18,813 nucleotides of DNA from CAKSHC01 sp045631845 (GTDB taxonomy: Bacteria > Bacillota > Clostridia > Oscillospirales > UMGS1783), in the NCBI GenBank assembly GCA_045631845.1, contig JAZQVM010000063.1:1-18813 (forward strand), in the 5' to 3' direction. Within the stretch, counting starts at the first letter, position 1, and every line of letters starts with the position of its first letter. The position numbers and the translations under genes were made by a program. Under the pieces are notes generated by a model. The model did no database searches, was not told where the DNA came from, and saw only the letters and a list, made by a program, of their open reading frames with translations. Positions 17,483 to 18,813 of the stretch are shown in pieces.

Positions 17483-18813
17483 ATGATCTTTGACCGCTTT
17501 ACCAAACGGGCGGCAAACGCCCTCAACCTCGCCCTGCGCTCGGCCGCCGAGCTGGGTCACAGCTACTTAGGCACCGAACACCTGCTGCTGGGTCTGTGCC
17601 GCGAACAGGACTCCTTCGCCGGCAAAACCTTAGCCGAGAAGGGTCTGACCATGGAAAACATCGTTAAAAAAATTGCCGACCACATCGGCATCGGCTCTCC
17701 CTCCCACCTCTCGGCGGGCGACATGACCCCTCGCGTCAAAAAGGTGCTCGAGGGTGCCTATTATGAAGCCCGTGCCCTCAACAACAGCTACGTCGGCACC
17801 GAGCATTTATTGCTCTCCCTTCTCAAAGAAACCGACTCGATGGCGGGACGTATTTTAGAAGAATCGGACATCGACGCCGGCACTCTCTACCAGTTCATCT
17901 TGGAAAAACTGGCGGGCAACGCCGAGGGCGCTCCTCTCGATATGAACGAAGGTCAACCCTCCGCAAACGGCGGTCAACCCTCCACCCTCGACCAGTTCGG
18001 TCGTGACCTCACCGCCATGGCCGCTGAGAAAAAACTCGACCCTGTCATCGGTCGGGAAACTGAGATCACCCGCATCATTCAGATTCTCTCCCGCCGCACC
18101 AAGAACAACCCCTGCCTCATCGGCGAACCGGGCGTGGGCAAAACGGCGGTGGCCGAAGGCTTGGCTCAGCGCATCACCGACGGCGAGGTGCCCGAAAATC
18201 TGATGGATAAAAAGGTCATCGCCCTGGATCTTGCCGCCATGATCGCCGGCGCCAAATATCGGGGCGAGTTCGAAGAACGCATCAAAAAGGTGTTAGAGGA
18301 GATCCGCAAAGCGGGCAATATCATCCTGTTTATCGACGAGATCCATACCATCGTCGGTGCCGGCAGTGCCGAAGGCGCCGTCGATGCCGCCAATATCATA
18401 AAACCCCCTCTTTCGAGAGGCGAACTGCAGGTCATCGGCGCCACTACGCTGGATGAGTACCGCAAATATATCGAAAAGGACGCCGCCTTAGAGCGCCGCT
18501 TCCAGTCGGTCACCGTCGGCGAACCAACTGAGGACGAATCGGTGGAAATTCTCAAAGGTCTGCGTGACCGCTACGAGGCTCACCACAAGGTGAAAATTCT
18601 CGACGAGGCCATCGAAGCCGCCGTCCACCTCGCCTCCCGCTATATTGCCGACCGCTTCCTGCCCGATAAGGCCATCGACCTGATGGACGAAGCCGCCTCC
18701 CGCATCCGCTTGGCGGGGCTAACCCCCACCCCTCAGATCAAGGAGAAGCAAAACCGTCTGGCCGCCATCGATGCCGAAAAGGAAGAGGCCATCCACAATC
18801 AGGAGTTCGAGCG
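17483..18813 (+). CDS. clpC: ATP-dependent unfoldase ClpC (5' part, runs off the window)
   Basis: 443 codons are present from ATG 17483, preceded by GGAAGTGA. The N-domain with two Clp_N repeats (about 1-145; both contain GTEHLLL) binds McsB and phosphoarginine-tagged substrates. A linker (NEGQPSANGGQPS) leads to AAA+ domain 1, with Walker A GEPGVGKT (214-221), Walker B IILFIDEIHT (280-289), the sensor region IGATTLDEYRKYIEKDAALERRF, and the start of the middle domain at the window edge (RLAAIDAEKEEA). A proline replaces the usual alanine in IIKPPLSRGELQ. It is the fourth gene of the ctsR operon, 12 bp after mcsB. ClpC works with ClpP, which is not in the window. Confidence 0.95.
   Translation, partial: MIFDRFTKRAANALNLALRSAAELGHSYLGTEHLLLGLCREQDSFAGKTLAEKGLTMENIVKKIADHIGIGSPSHLSAGDMTPRVKKVLEGAYYEARALNNSYVGTEHLLLSLLKETDSMAGRILEESDIDAGTLYQFILEKLAGNAEGAPLDMNEGQPSANGGQPSTLDQFGRDLTAMAAEKKLDPVIGRETEITRIIQILSRRTKNNPCLIGEPGVGKTAVAEGLAQRITDGEVPENLMDKKVIALDLAAMIAGAKYRGEFEERIKKVLEEIRKAGNIILFIDEIHTIVGAGSAEGAVDAANIIKPPLSRGELQVIGATTLDEYRKYIEKDAALERRFQSVTVGEPTEDESVEILKGLRDRYEAHHKVKILDEAIEAAVHLASRYIADRFLPDKAIDLMDEAASRIRLAGLTPTPQIKEKQNRLAAIDAEKEEAIHNQEFE

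Overview
The window looks like chromosome of an anaerobic low-GC-lineage Firmicute, most likely class Clostridia (gut Ruminococcaceae/Oscillospiraceae-like). The reasons are the ctsR-mcsA-mcsB-clpC operon with a textbook CtsR box, an oxygen-sensitive class III ribonucleotide reductase, strong AGGAGG-type ribosome binding sites and TTGACA/TATAAT promoters. The housekeeping genes are GCC-rich. Several small genes between them are visibly AT-richer. No rRNA, tRNA, CRISPR array, transposase or integrase was seen.

Layout. 1-141: left edge with a strong hairpin and perhaps the tail of a membrane protein. 142-2141 (-): glmM and a left-handed beta-helix acetyltransferase in one operon (amino-sugar / UDP-GlcNAc supply). 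2297-2977 (+): Pr6Pr-like six-helix membrane protein. 2946-3578: a 610-bp insert (XRE regulator and small zinc-ribbon membrane protein) bracketed by a perfect 23-bp direct repeat. 3705-5063 (+): MATE exporter. 5089-6749 (-): ABC exporter (ATPase plus permease). 6811-7638: a second regulator/effector pair, ribbon-helix-helix plus SLOG-like protein. 7709-10761 (-): nrdG-nrdD under a promoter with NrdR-like repeats; NrdD carries a fused C-terminal redoxin domain. 10934-13364 (-): OmpR-type response regulator, sensor kinase and a short acyltransferase-3-like membrane protein. 13495-14076 (+): small two-helix membrane protein and a TSCPD-domain protein. 14083-15367: an insert of about 1.2 kb (XRE regulator, four-helix membrane protein, truncated AbrB/SpoVT relic) bracketed by a 66/67-bp direct repeat. 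15552-18813 (+): ctsR, mcsA, mcsB and the 5' part of clpC (protein arginine phosphorylation and ClpCP proteolysis).

The most unusual signal is three small modules with the same plan: a short DNA-binding protein on the minus strand ending in or against a hairpin, a compact divergent promoter with operator-like repeats, and an unrelated small effector on the plus strand. Two of them sit exactly between direct repeats of the 3' end of the preceding plus-strand gene. This suggests small, recombinase-less regulator/effector cassettes that insert just behind genes and rebuild the interrupted 3' end. Their function is unknown; toxin-antitoxin-like, defence or stress modules are possible but unproven. 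Secondary points are the NrdD-redoxin fusion, stop codons lying inside terminator hairpins, ribosome binding sites buried in hairpins, and a dispersed terminator sequence.
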